Both the position numbers and the translations under genes were made by a program. Shown in pieces: positions 19,205-28,669 of a DNA stretch of 64,000 bases. The stretch lies in assembly GCF_001425265.1 (NCBI RefSeq), contig NZ_LMEC01000023.1:1-64000 (forward strand), given 5' to 3'. How positions within the stretch are numbered: the stretch's first letter is position 1; the number at the start of each line of letters is the position of its first letter. The stretch comes from Massilia sp. Root418 (lineage in GTDB: Bacteria > Pseudomonadota > Gammaproteobacteria > Burkholderiales > Burkholderiaceae_D). The notes beneath the pieces are model-generated. The model was not told where the DNA came from. It saw only the letters and a program-made list of their open reading frames with translations, and did no database searches.

Positions 19205-21489
19205 TAAACGCTGCCAACGCCCAAACCCCGCATCTGGCAACCGACGCAACAAGTGCAACCGCCGCCGTACCCCTGGCGGGCGATTTTTGTCCCCGCCTGC
19301 TCCTGGTGGACGACGAGCCGCGCCTGCTGTCCTCCCTGTATGAACTGCTGCGCGACCGCGACTACCAGCTGGTGACCGCCACCTGCGGCAGCGAAGCCCT
19401 GGCCCAGCTGACCAAGGTGAAATTCGACCTGGTGCTGCTGGACCTGCGCCTGCCCGACATGAGCGGCCATGAAATCATGGACTTCATGAACGGCAGGGGC
19501 ATCGACAGCGACGTGATCGTGATGAGCGGCGACGTCGGCATCGAGGCCGCGATCGGCGCCCTCAAGCGCGGCGCCTACGACTACCTGCGCAAGCCCTACA
19601 GCCGCGAAGAGCTGCTCAAGACCGTGGAGAACGCGCTGGCGCAGCGCCGCCTGGCGGTGGACAACGAGCGCATCGCCGAGCGCCTGGAAACCTCCGAGCG
19701 CATGTACCGCAACCTGGTGGACAGCTCGCCGGACATCATCTACACCCTGAACCAGGACGGCCAGTTTACCTTCGTAAACGACCGCGCCTACCAGCTGCTG
19801 GGCTTCACGCGCGAAGAGCTGCTGGGCCGGCACTACTCGGTGCTGATCCACGACGAGGACCTGGAGCGCGCGCGCTATGTATTCAACGAACGCCGCGTGG
19901 ATGAGCGCCGCGGCGAGAGCCGCCGGGTGGAGGAGCGCGCTTCGCGCAACGTCGAGCTGCGCCTGAAGTGCAAGGGCAACGGCATCGAGCGCACCTTCAG
20001 CAACACCCTGCTGACCATGCCCATGAACGCCATCGGCGTGCACGTGCAGGACCAGTCGCGCCAGGAGCATTACGGCATCTACGGCGTGGCGCGCGACATC
20101 ACGGACCGCAAGCGCGCCGAGGAAGTGATCTCCTACCAGGCCTACCACGACATCCTGACAGACCTGCCCAACCGCATGCTGTTCAAGGACCGTCTCGGCC
20201 TGGCCGTGATCCAGGCCAAGCGCAAGCTCACCGAGCTGGCCGTGATGTTCGTGGACCTGGACCGCTTCAAGCTGGTCAACGACACGCTGGGCCACGTCAA
20301 GGGCGACGAGCTGCTGCAGCAGGCCGCGCTGCGCCTGAAGGAATGCCTGCGCAAGGGCGACACGCTGGCGCGCCAGGGCGGCGACGAATTCACCATCGTG
20401 CTGCCGGAGCTGCGCGACCGCACCGACGCCAAGGTGATCGCGGAAAAATTCCTGGAAAGCCTGCAAAAGCCGTTCGACCTGGACGGCCACCAGGTGCACA
20501 TCTCGGCCTCGATCGGCATCGCGGTCTACCCGAGCGACGGCGAGAGCATCGACGAGCTGCTGCGCCACGCGGACATCGCCATGTACCAGGTGAAGGCGCT
20601 GGGGAAGAACGGCCACAGCTTCTATCACAACTCCATGCTGGACATGTCGCACCAGAAGATCGCGCTGGAGCAGGCGCTGCGCCGCGCGCTGGAGCAGAAC
20701 GAGCTGGAAATGTACTACCAGCCGCAGATCGACGTGGCCACCGGCCGCATCATCGGCGCCGAGGGGCTGATGCGCTGGAACCATCCGCAGCGCGGCCTGC
20801 TGTCGGCAGGCGAGTTCCTGCCCTTCGCCGAAGAGAACGGCCTGATGCTGCCGATCTCGGACTGGATGCTGGGCGCGCTGTGCCGCGACCTGCTGCAATG
20901 GAACGCGGCCGGCGGCGAGGCGATCCGCCTGTCGCTGAACCTGTCGCCGCAATACCTGGACCGGGGCGACTTCTTCGAGAAGATGCGCGGCGCGCTCACG
21001 CGCTACGGCATTTCGCCGGCGCAGATCGAGGTGGAAATCACCGAGAACATCTGCATCCGCAATCCGCTGTACGCAATCGAACAGCTCAACAAGCTGTGCC
21101 AGCTGGGCGTGTCGGTGGCGATCGACGACTTCGGCACCGGCTATTCGTCGCTGTCCTATCTGCACCGCTTCCCCATCCACACCATCAAGATCGACCAGAG
21201 CTTCGTCAAGGAGATCCACGACGAGCAGGGCCACTATCCGGTGATCCTGGCCATCATCTCGATCGCGCGCGGGCTGGGCCTGCACCTGGTGGCGGAAGGC
21301 GTGGAGACCGAGACCCAGGCGCGCTACCTGCAGGCCAACGGCTGCACCACCATGCAGGGCTATCTGTACCACCGGCCGATTTCGCTCACCAGCTTCATCG
21401 GCGTGCTGCAGCAGCAGTCGCCGGAGCAGGCGCGCGCCGACGCGCCGGCGCTGCACGCGGCGCCGGTCATCGCCGCCTTCCAGGCCTGA
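19201..21489 (+). CDS. Response regulator with PAS, GGDEF and EAL domains
   Basis: 762 aa. Receiver domain at residues about 35-150 (LLVDDEP, phospho-acceptor in LLLDLRLPDM, conserved Lys in RKPYS). PAS sensor at about 165-300. GGDEF at about 320-480 with intact RQGGDEFTIV. EAL at about 490-750, with EGL in the signature position (GAEGLMRWNHP) and an intact DDFGTGYSSL loop. It can in principle both make and break down cyclic di-GMP; which activity dominates is not visible. It is translationally coupled to the HDOD kinase, which probably phosphorylates it. Confidence 0.93.
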   Translation: MINAANAQTPHLATDATSATAAVPLAGDFCPRLLLVDDEPRLLSSLYELLRDRDYQLVTATCGSEALAQLTKVKFDLVLLDLRLPDMSGHEIMDFMNGRGIDSDVIVMSGDVGIEAAIGALKRGAYDYLRKPYSREELLKTVENALAQRRLAVDNERIAERLETSERMYRNLVDSSPDIIYTLNQDGQFTFVNDRAYQLLGFTREELLGRHYSVLIHDEDLERARYVFNERRVDERRGESRRVEERASRNVELRLKCKGNGIERTFSNTLLTMPMNAIGVHVQDQSRQEHYGIYGVARDITDRKRAEEVISYQAYHDILTDLPNRMLFKDRLGLAVIQAKRKLTELAVMFVDLDRFKLVNDTLGHVKGDELLQQAALRLKECLRKGDTLARQGGDEFTIVLPELRDRTDAKVIAEKFLESLQKPFDLDGHQVHISASIGIAVYPSDGESIDELLRHADIAMYQVKALGKNGHSFYHNSMLDMSHQKIALEQALRRALEQNELEMYYQPQIDVATGRIIGAEGLMRWNHPQRGLLSAGEFLPFAEENGLMLPISDWMLGALCRDLLQWNAAGGEAIRLSLNLSPQYLDRGDFFEKMRGALTRYGISPAQIEVEITENICIRNPLYAIEQLNKLCQLGVSVAIDDFGTGYSSLSYLHRFPIHTIKIDQSFVKEIHDEQGHYPVILAIISIARGLGLHLVAEGVETETQARYLQANGCTTMQGYLYHRPISLTSFIGVLQQQSPEQARADAPALHAAPVIAAFQA

Positions 21490-21505
21490 CGCGGCGGGAC
21501 CGGCC

Positions 21506-23122
21506 ATGCAGAAATTTTCGGCTTCGGAAGCGCACGCCCCGGGCGCCGGCAACGGGCCGGAAAACTACACCGCCGAATACCTGCGCGTGAAGGACCTGGC
21601 CGAGCGCGGCGTGGCCAACGCCCAGCACAGCCTGGGCTTCATGTACTTCAACGGCCAGGGCGTGGCGCAGAGCTACGAGCTGGCCGTGGCCTGGTATCGC
21701 CAAGCCGCCAACGCCGGCCTGGAACACGCGCAGTACAACCTGGGCGTGATGTGCCAGAAGGGCCAGGGCTTGAAGCAGGACCTGGCCGAGGCGGCGCGCT
21801 GGTATCAGCTGGCGGCCGAGCAGGGCTACGCGGCCGCGCAGTACAACCTGGGCTGGATGTATGCAAAGGGGCAGGGCGTGCAGCAGGACACGCAGCAGGC
21901 CATGCACTGGTTCAGCAAGGCCGCCGAGCAGGGCGACGCGGGCGCGCAGAACAACCTGGGCATGATGTACGACACCGGCAAGGGCGTGCCGCAGGACTTC
22001 AGGCAAGCCATCGCCTGGTACCGCAAGGCGGCCGAGCAGGGCTACGCGCGCGCCCAGTTCAACCTCGGCCTGCGCTACGACAACGGGCAGGGCGTGGCCA
22101 AGGATGTGCACCAGGCCATGTCCTGGTACCGCAAGGCCGCCAAACAGGGCTACGCCCCGGCGCAATTCAACCTGGCGCTGCGCTACGACAAGGGCGACGG
22201 CGTGCCGCAGGACAGCCAGCAGGCCATCCAGTGGTATCGCTGCGCGGCCGAGCAGGACCACGCCAGCTCGCAGTTCAACCTGGGCCTGATCTACGACAAC
22301 GGCGGCGGGCAGGTCCCGCGCGACGAGCAGAAGGCGCTGCACTGGTACCGCAAGGCGGCGGCGCTGGGTCACGCGGCCGCGCAGAACAATCTCGGCCTGC
22401 GCTACGACCATGGCCAAGGTGTGGCGCAGGATTACGAACAGGCGCAGCACTGGTACCGCACCGCCGCGGAGCAAGGCTACGCGGCCGCGCAATACCATCT
22501 GGGCCTGCTGTACGACAATGGCCACGGCGTGGCGCAGGACACGCAGGAAGCCGTGTTCTGGTACCGCAAGGCGGCCGACCAGGGCCACTTGCGCGCACAG
22601 TTCGACTTGGGCCTGCGCTATGAAACCGGACGCGGCGTGCCGCAGGACGGGCGCAAGGCCATCGCCTGGTACCGCAAGGCGGCCGAGCAGGAATACGCGG
22701 CCGCGCAGTACAGCCTGGGCCAGCTGCTCGACAGCGACGACAGCCCGGCGCCGGACAGCGTGCAGGCCGGCGCCTGGTATCGCAAGGCGGCCGAGCAGGG
22801 CCACGCACTGGCGCAGTTCGCGCTGGCGCTGCGCTACGACACTGGGCACGGCGTGCTGCGCGACTATGCCGAGGCGCTGGCCTGGTATCGCAAGGCAGCC
22901 GAACAGGGCCATGCGCGTGCGCAGTTCAATGTGGGCCTGATGTACTACAGCGGGCAGGGCACGGAGGCGGACATGGCGCAGGCCTGGCTATGGCTGTCGA
23001 TGGCCGAACGCGGCGGCGTCGATGCGGCCACGCGGTATCTGCAGAACGCCGCCGGCCGCATGGACCCGCCGCAGCTGGCGCAGCTGCGCGAACGCGTGGA
23101 GCTGCTGCCGGCGCCAGCTTAG
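21506..23122 (+). CDS. Sel1-repeat (SLR) protein, thirteen 36-residue repeats
   Basis: 538 aa made almost wholly of Sel1-like repeats of the form GxAxAQxNLGxxYxxGxGVxxDxxxAxxWYRKAAEQ. Thirteen full copies can be counted from about residue 38, plus a degenerate last one. There is no signal peptide, so it is presumably a cytoplasmic scaffold. It starts 16 bp after the GGDEF-EAL gene and is surely in the same operon, so it may tie the kinase/regulator pair to a protein complex. Repeat 7 has one extra residue and repeat 11 has a degenerate loop. Confidence 0.93.
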   Translation: MQKFSASEAHAPGAGNGPENYTAEYLRVKDLAERGVANAQHSLGFMYFNGQGVAQSYELAVAWYRQAANAGLEHAQYNLGVMCQKGQGLKQDLAEAARWYQLAAEQGYAAAQYNLGWMYAKGQGVQQDTQQAMHWFSKAAEQGDAGAQNNLGMMYDTGKGVPQDFRQAIAWYRKAAEQGYARAQFNLGLRYDNGQGVAKDVHQAMSWYRKAAKQGYAPAQFNLALRYDKGDGVPQDSQQAIQWYRCAAEQDHASSQFNLGLIYDNGGGQVPRDEQKALHWYRKAAALGHAAAQNNLGLRYDHGQGVAQDYEQAQHWYRTAAEQGYAAAQYHLGLLYDNGHGVAQDTQEAVFWYRKAADQGHLRAQFDLGLRYETGRGVPQDGRKAIAWYRKAAEQEYAAAQYSLGQLLDSDDSPAPDSVQAGAWYRKAAEQGHALAQFALALRYDTGHGVLRDYAEALAWYRKAAEQGHARAQFNVGLMYYSGQGTEADMAQAWLWLSMAERGGVDAATRYLQNAAGRMDPPQLAQLRERVELLPAPA

Positions 23123-23151
23123 GCTGCGGCTGCCGGGGCTCTTGCGGCTCC

Positions 23152-23236
23152 GGCGGGTTACGCGCTACGCGCTAACCCGCCCTACGGGCCAGGATGCCTC
23201 TCGTAGGGCGGGTTAGCGCGCAGCGCGTAACCCGCC
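23152..23236. repeat. Inverted pair of REP palindromes (REPIN)
   Basis: Palindromes at 23152-23184 and 23203-23236, 18 bp apart and in opposite orientation. The right one overlaps the last codons of the convergent hydrolase gene, whose stop is at 23213. Confidence 0.85.
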
Positions 23237-24394
23237 GAACTGCCGCTCCAGCCAGTCAAACGCCGCATCCTGCTCCTGCTGCGGAAACACATGCCCGCCC
23301 GGCAGCATGCGCGCCTCAAAACGGTCCTGCGCACCCCAGGCGCGCCACACCTTCTCCATCTTGCCGAACGCCGTGCGCACCGACGCCGCCGGGAACAGCC
23401 TGTCGGCCTCGCCCGCGAAAAACAGCGCCGGCTTGGGCGCCGCCAAGCTGGCCACGTCCGGGAAATCCATGTAGCGCAGCAGCCCCGGATGCAGCATATT
23501 CCACGCCGAACTGCCGCGCAGCTGGTTATTCCCCGGCACCATCAAGCCCTCGGTGGTGGCCATCCAGTTTGCCGCCACCACGGCCGTCACCGCGTCCGAC
23601 AGCGCCGCCACCTGCCAGGCGCGGAACGCCCCCATCGAAAAACCGATTGCCGCCACCCTGCGTTTGTCCACCTGCGGCTGCGCAGCCAGGAAAGCGGCCG
23701 CGCGCGCATCCTCCGCCGCCATGATGCCGGCCAGCGAGCTGCCCAGGTTGAAGGCATTGGCCGCCAGCGCCTGCTGCGCGTCGCCCGTCAGCGGCCCGCG
23801 GTCGCCCCAGCCCAGCGCGTCCACCGCCAGCACCGCGTAGCCGCGCCGGGCCAGCGCATCGCCCGGATAGCGGCCCGAGAAATGCTTGTCCGCCCACGCT
23901 TGCGAAGACGCCAGCCGCGCCGCGTCCTGCGGCGTATCGCCCCAGGGCTGGATGGCTTTTTCCTTGCCGATGTCGAATTTGCCGCCATGGTCGTGCAGTA
24001 TCAGCGCGGCGGGGAAGGGGCCAGCGCCTTTCGGCACCAGCATCAGCGCGCGCACGCGGCTCTCCGCGCTCAGGTTGAACACCACTTGGCGCGCCACATA
24101 GCTGCCCCGGTCCGTTTCGGCGATCACTTGCGGCTGGAAGGGCGTGTTGTCCGGTGCCTGCAGGGTGAGTTCCCACAGCTTGTCGCGCCCGGCGCTGCGC
24201 CAGGCCGGCAAGTCCTTTACCTGCGGCGACCAGGCCATGGGGAAGGTCAGCCTGGCCTTCAGCGCCTGCTGGAACACCGGCATGTTGTCGGCCACGCCGG
24301 TGCGCTGGTAATCAGGCTGGTCCTGCGCGGCGGCGGGCAGCGCTATCGCGGCGGCCAGCAGGGCCGCGCTCAGGCCGGGGAACGGTCTAGGCAT
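23213..24394 (-). CDS. Secreted alpha/beta hydrolase (dienelactone-hydrolase-like)
   Basis: 393 aa. From the ATG at 24394 a signal peptide is seen (LSAALLAAAIALPAAAQ). The core has LILHDHGGKFDIGKE, the nucleophile elbow GFSMGAFRAW and late Asp/His candidates (FAGEADRLF, GGHVFPQQEQ), giving a Ser-Asp-His triad. The large insert after the first Gly-rich strand resembles AB-hydrolase/acetyl-xylan-esterase-type families. Substrate is unknown. The final eight or so codons (GGLRAAR) are encoded by a REP palindrome, so the natural end may have been altered by REP insertion. An upstream in-frame extension exists but lacks a better start. Confidence 0.85.
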   Translation of the reverse strand: MPRPFPGLSAALLAAAIALPAAAQDQPDYQRTGVADNMPVFQQALKARLTFPMAWSPQVKDLPAWRSAGRDKLWELTLQAPDNTPFQPQVIAETDRGSYVARQVVFNLSAESRVRALMLVPKGAGPFPAALILHDHGGKFDIGKEKAIQPWGDTPQDAARLASSQAWADKHFSGRYPGDALARRGYAVLAVDALGWGDRGPLTGDAQQALAANAFNLGSSLAGIMAAEDARAAAFLAAQPQVDKRRVAAIGFSMGAFRAWQVAALSDAVTAVVAANWMATTEGLMVPGNNQLRGSSAWNMLHPGLLRYMDFPDVASLAAPKPALFFAGEADRLFPAASVRTAFGKMEKVWRAWGAQDRFEARMLPGGHVFPQQEQDAAFDWLERQFGGLRAAR

Positions 24395-24474
24395 ATTTGT
24401 AACATCCTGAAAAATTGCCACTGCACAAATAGAAGAATAGTAACCTTGGACCTCTTTTATTGAAAGGACGTGCC

Positions 24475-25506
24475 ATGCTGAAACAAGTTCTGCCGGTGCT
24501 GTGTCTGCTCGTTCCCGTGGCGTCCGCCTGGGCGCAAACCGAGGCGCCTGCGCCTGCGTCTGCACCGGCCGCCGAAGCCGTTGCGGCCGAGAGTGTGGCT
24601 GTCCCGGAAAAGATCCTGGTGGTGGGGCAGAAGCCGGGACCGGGCCTGTGGAAGGTCAGCAAGGACGGCCACGTGCTGTGGGTGTTCGGCTCCTACTCGC
24701 CGTTGCCGCAAAAGATGGAATGGCGTTCGCAGCAGGTGGAAAACGTCCTGGCCCAGTCGCAGGAATACCTGGCGCCGCCGGGCGCGCTGGCGAGCGTGGG
24801 CTTCTTCCGCGGCCTGACGCTGCTGCCCAAGCTGATCGGCGTGAAGAAGAACCCGGACGGCGCCACGCTGAAAGACGTGCTGCCCGCCGACGTGTACGCA
24901 CGCTGGCTGCCGCTGAAGGCCAAATACCTGGGCGATGACGACGGCGTCGAGCGCGAGCGTCCCATCTTTGCCGCCGAAACGCTGTACCGCGCCGGCCTGC
25001 AGCAGGCCGGCCTGGCCCAGGGCCACCAGGTGGAGAGCCAGATCCACGGCATGGTCAAGCGGCACAACATCAAGGTCGTCAGGACCGGCATCGCGCTGCC
25101 GACCGACGACGCGTCCGCCATGCTGAAGGAGTTTAAAAAATCGCCGCTGGCCGACACGGCCTGTTTTGCGAAAACGCTGGAGCGCCTGGAAAGCGACATC
25201 GACGCCATGCGTGTGCGCGCCAATGCGTGGGCCAAGGGCGACCTGGAAGCGATCCAGAAGCTGACCTACCCGGACCATGATACCGAGTGCCGCGACGCCG
25301 TGATGACGGCCGAATTCACCAGGAACCGTCCCGGCTACCAGGACGTGAAAGAGCGCATCCAGGCCGCCTGGCTGGACTCTGCCGAGAAAGCGCTGGCCGC
25401 CAACACCACCACCTTCGCCACCCTGCGCCTGGCCGACATCCTCAAGCCGGACGGCTACCTGGCCGCGCTGAAAGCCAAGGGCTACACGGTCGAGAGCCCG
25501 GACTAA
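24475..25506 (+). CDS. TraB/GumN family protein
   Basis: 343 aa from the ATG at 24475 (AAAGGA ribosome-binding site). A signal peptide ends near ASAWAQ, then a Pro/Ala-rich spacer. The GumN-like domain begins PGPGLWKVSKDGHVLWVFGS and resembles the erythromycin-esterase/TIKI fold family with its metal-dependent protease-like active site (GxxH/E motifs are not fully conserved here: GSYSPLPQ replaces the usual GTxHxxP). Periplasmic or outer-membrane location is expected. It is divergent from the hydrolase gene and overlaps the convergent chemoreceptor gene by four bases. Confidence 0.8.
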   Translation: MLKQVLPVLCLLVPVASAWAQTEAPAPASAPAAEAVAAESVAVPEKILVVGQKPGPGLWKVSKDGHVLWVFGSYSPLPQKMEWRSQQVENVLAQSQEYLAPPGALASVGFFRGLTLLPKLIGVKKNPDGATLKDVLPADVYARWLPLKAKYLGDDDGVERERPIFAAETLYRAGLQQAGLAQGHQVESQIHGMVKRHNIKVVRTGIALPTDDASAMLKEFKKSPLADTACFAKTLERLESDIDAMRVRANAWAKGDLEAIQKLTYPDHDTECRDAVMTAEFTRNRPGYQDVKERIQAAWLDSAEKALAANTTTFATLRLADILKPDGYLAALKAKGYTVESPD

Positions 25507-27140
25507 GCGGCGCGGCGCAGGCCCGCCTGGGCGGGCCGCTGCAGCATCTGCTGATGCTGATGCTGCTTGCGTTCCTGCGCCTGAGGCGGCAGCTTGAACA
25601 CCTCCAGCGCCTTGGCCACTGCCTGCGTCTGGGTGTCCAGCACGGCCGTCGCGGCCGATGCTTCCTCCACCATCTGCGCGTTCTGGTGCGTCACCTCGTC
25701 CAGCTGCACGATGGCGTCCTTGATCTGGCCAATGCCGGTGCTCTGCTCGCGCGTGGCGTGGCTGATGTCGCCCATGATGCCGGCCACGCGGCCGATGGCG
25801 GCGATCACCGCATCCATGTCCTTGCCGGCGTTGCCGGCCATGTCCGCGCCGGTGGCGATCTTGCCGGCCGAGGCGTCGATCAACGCCTTGATGTCCTTGG
25901 CCGCCGCCGCGCTGCGCTGGGCCAGGCTGCGCACTTCGCCCGCCACCACCGCGAAGCCGCGCCCGCTCTCGCCGGCGCGCGCCGCTTCCACCGCCGCGTT
26001 GAGCGACAGGATATTGGTCTGGAAGGCGATGCCGTCGATCAGGCTGATGATGTCCACGATCTGGCGCGAAGAGGCGCTGATGTCGTTCATGGCCGCCACC
26101 ACCTGCGCCACGGCCACGCCTGTGCGTTCGGCCAGCGCGGTTGCTTCGCTTGCCACGCCGCTGGCGGCGTTCACGTTGTCGGCGGTCTGGCCCACGGTGC
26201 CGGTGATATGGCCCATATTGGCCGAGGTCTGCTCCAGGTTGGCGGCCTGCGCCTCGGTGCGCGCCGACAGGTCGGCATTGGCAGCACGCACCTGGGTGGT
26301 GGTGCTGCGCGTGAGCGCGAAGTTGCCACGGATGTCCACGAGGATGGAAGCCAGGTTCAGGTTCAGCTGGCGGATGAAGGCTTGCAGCTGGCCCAGTTCG
26401 TCGTGGCGGTCCACCGCCATGCGGGTGGTCAGGTCGCCGCCGGCCAGGATGCGGGTAGCGCTGATGCTGGCCTTGATCGGCGCCACCACCGCCTGGTGCA
26501 GATTGCGCCAGCCATACAGTGCCAGTAGCGCCAGCAGCAGCGCCTGCGCGTGCAAGACGCCCGCGCCGTAGGGCAGCACGGCATGCGCCGCCATTGCCAG
26601 CGCCAGCAGCGTCATGCTGCCGAAGCACAGCGCCAGGCGCTGCGCCAGCGTGATGTCGCGCAGGGCGTTGCGCACTTTTTTCCAGCCGCGCGCCGCGGCC
26701 GCGCCACGCACGATGCGCACGCCATCCGGGTTGCCGCCACGGACGCTGCGGTACAGCTGCTCCGCCTGCGCGATCTGTTCGCGTTTGGGCTTGGTGCACA
26801 CCGACATGAAGCCGGTGGTCTTGCCTTTTTCGATCACCGGCGTCACGTTCGCGATGCACCAGAAATAGCCGCCGTCCCGGCGGGCATACTTCACCAGGCC
26901 GCGCCACGGCTCGCCGGACAGCACGGTGCGCCACATGTCCTCGTCCACCTCGCCCGGCATGTCAGGGTGGTAGAGCGTATTTTGCACCCGTCCCGCCAGG
27001 GCCTCGTCCGCGTAGCCGCTGGCGTCGGTAAAGGTGGAGTTGGCGTAGGTCAGGCGGCCCTTCAGGTCCGTGGTGGTGACGATGGGCTTGCCGTCTTCAA
27101 GGACGGTCTCGTGGCCGGCCGCTTGCGGTGTACTGCGCAT
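25503..27140 (-). CDS. PAS-containing methyl-accepting chemotaxis protein (Aer-like)
   Basis: 545 aa. The N-terminal PAS domain (residues about 20-125; TDLKGRLTYANSTFTDASGY, RRDGGYFWCIANVTPV) is of the Aer type that may bind FAD and sense redox or oxygen. Two close membrane helices (about 170-215) follow, then HAMP (PIKASISATRILAGGDLT) and a signalling domain with the hairpin tip IDGIAFQTNILSLNAAVEAARAGE. The ATG at 27140 has an AGGA six bases upstream and is preferred to the TTG at 27146. There are no che genes nearby, so it is an orphan receptor. Confidence 0.93.
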   Translation of the reverse strand: MRSTPQAAGHETVLEDGKPIVTTTDLKGRLTYANSTFTDASGYADEALAGRVQNTLYHPDMPGEVDEDMWRTVLSGEPWRGLVKYARRDGGYFWCIANVTPVIEKGKTTGFMSVCTKPKREQIAQAEQLYRSVRGGNPDGVRIVRGAAAARGWKKVRNALRDITLAQRLALCFGSMTLLALAMAAHAVLPYGAGVLHAQALLLALLALYGWRNLHQAVVAPIKASISATRILAGGDLTTRMAVDRHDELGQLQAFIRQLNLNLASILVDIRGNFALTRSTTTQVRAANADLSARTEAQAANLEQTSANMGHITGTVGQTADNVNAASGVASEATALAERTGVAVAQVVAAMNDISASSRQIVDIISLIDGIAFQTNILSLNAAVEAARAGESGRGFAVVAGEVRSLAQRSAAAAKDIKALIDASAGKIATGADMAGNAGKDMDAVIAAIGRVAGIMGDISHATREQSTGIGQIKDAIVQLDEVTHQNAQMVEEASAATAVLDTQTQAVAKALEVFKLPPQAQERKQHQHQQMLQRPAQAGLRRAA

Positions 27141-27253
27141 GTGCAATCCTGTGGATGGGGGTTGACTGGGTGGCCTGCATACTAGCAGATTTAAGTGTCA
27201 ACATTTTCCAAATGGCATGATTGCAACAGCGTGATTCCGGACCCGCTTTTTCT

Positions 27254-28525
27254 TCACTTTTTCTTGACACGCGCACCAGCCAGTTGCGCCACGCCGGCCA
27301 GCGTGGTCTGCGCCGCGTTCAGGCCCAGCAGGAAATCCTGGTCCGAATAATTGGCGTACAAATCGGTGGGCTGGTGCCAGTGCGGATTCCACCCGGCGCC
27401 GATTTGTTGCCCGCGTTCGTTTTCGCGCAGGGAGATGGACGGCACCAGGTCCATGAACGGCGTGGAGTCGGTATTGGTCATGTGGAAGCCCACGGCGGCA
27501 GGGTAGTGCGTGGCGTACTTGTCGTTCGCGGCGCGGAAAGCCCAGGCCAGCCTGGCCGAACCGTCGGCCTGTTTCGACTGCGCCTGGTACTCAATGTTCA
27601 CGTCCGCCTCGGCGCGCTGCTCCCTGGGCGCCGTGTACACCGGCTGGCCCTTGGCGTCCAGCACCGGCTTGCCTGCCGCATCGAGCTTGGGCACCGGCAT
27701 GCCGTGATCGAACAGCATCATGTCGTGCTGGATCATGCCCAGCCACTTCGGCTCGGGGTACCTGCCCGATCCCGGCGGCGACTCGATGCACTGCAAGTGC
27801 TGGCGCTGCGCCACGTAGGCGCTGGCGCCGTTCAGGCCCGTCTCCTCGTTGTTCCACAGGACGAAGCGGATGGATCGCTCCGTCTCCACGCCGGGCGCGC
27901 TGAAGATGCGCGCCAGCTCCATCACCAGCGCGGTGCCCGAGCCGTCGTCATTGGCCGCTTCGCCGAAGCCGATGCCGTCCATGTGCGCGCTGACGATATA
28001 CATCTCCTCCGGATGCGTGGCGCCTATCTTGGTGCAATATACGTTCTCGCGCAGCGACGTGCCCTGCGGAGTCTGTTCCGCGTTGAGCGCGCGCAGGCGC
28101 TCGTCCGGCTGCAGCATGGGATCGGTGTTCACCCCGATGGGGGCGCGCCTGCCGAACAGCGTGCTGCCGCCTTGCCCCGGCGGCCCGCCCGCGCCGCCGC
28201 CCGCCTGCACGGCAGGCTTGCCGCGCACGGCCGGTTCCGTGAACTGGTACTGCAGGCGCTCGGTGTTGCTGCAGCCGTAGGACTTGAGCTGCGCCTCGAT
28301 CCAGTCCAGCGCCTGGCGGTTGCGTTCCGTGCCCTGGCGGCGGTCGCCGAAGCGGGTCAGGCTCTTGATGGTGGCCTTGTACTTTTCCAGGTCCAGCTGG
28401 CCCACCAGGTGGGCCACGGGGTCGGCCCCTGCCCCCGCCTCCGCCTTCTGCTGCGCACCCGCATGCTGTGCGGCGAAAGCGAAAGACACGGCCAGTGCGA
28501 TAGTGCCGGCGCTGCGAAGTGACAT
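27254..28525 (-). CDS. Secreted M28-family zinc metallopeptidase
   Basis: 423 aa with a signal peptide (ALAVSFAFAAQHAGAQ). The catalytic domain has zinc-ligand motifs IVSAHMDGIGFGEAANDDGSG (His and bridging Asp), LWNNEETGLNG (Glu base plus ligand) and a later DHGMPVP/ NTDST segment, with a final His in HWHQPTD. Aminopeptidase or carboxypeptidase action on peptides in the periplasm or outside is expected. A Gly/Pro-rich insert occurs near residue 110-125. Confidence 0.88.
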   Translation of the reverse strand: MSLRSAGTIALAVSFAFAAQHAGAQQKAEAGAGADPVAHLVGQLDLEKYKATIKSLTRFGDRRQGTERNRQALDWIEAQLKSYGCSNTERLQYQFTEPAVRGKPAVQAGGGAGGPPGQGGSTLFGRRAPIGVNTDPMLQPDERLRALNAEQTPQGTSLRENVYCTKIGATHPEEMYIVSAHMDGIGFGEAANDDGSGTALVMELARIFSAPGVETERSIRFVLWNNEETGLNGASAYVAQRQHLQCIESPPGSGRYPEPKWLGMIQHDMMLFDHGMPVPKLDAAGKPVLDAKGQPVYTAPREQRAEADVNIEYQAQSKQADGSARLAWAFRAANDKYATHYPAAVGFHMTNTDSTPFMDLVPSISLRENERGQQIGAGWNPHWHQPTDLYANYSDQDFLLGLNAAQTTLAGVAQLAGARVKKK

Positions 28526-28669
28526 GATGGAATCCTCGGCTCGTTAGCAATACCGGCCATCATGGCAGATCGCGCAATGGCAGGCAAACCGCGATTGTGG
28601 TTGAACCTGCGGGGGTTCTCGCCTACTCTGGAATCTTGCATCCGGCCGCCAGACAGATCGGAGTGGGAC

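Noticed and set aside
18562-21552. A 996-codon open frame on the minus strand, antisense to the HDOD kinase and GGDEF-EAL genes
   Set aside because: It mirrors the plus-strand genes, which have full domain content. Its composition (His/Val/Arg/Gln-rich) is the usual artefact of GC-rich codon bias. The same applies to the long antisense frames at 7146-9572 and 17054-19258.
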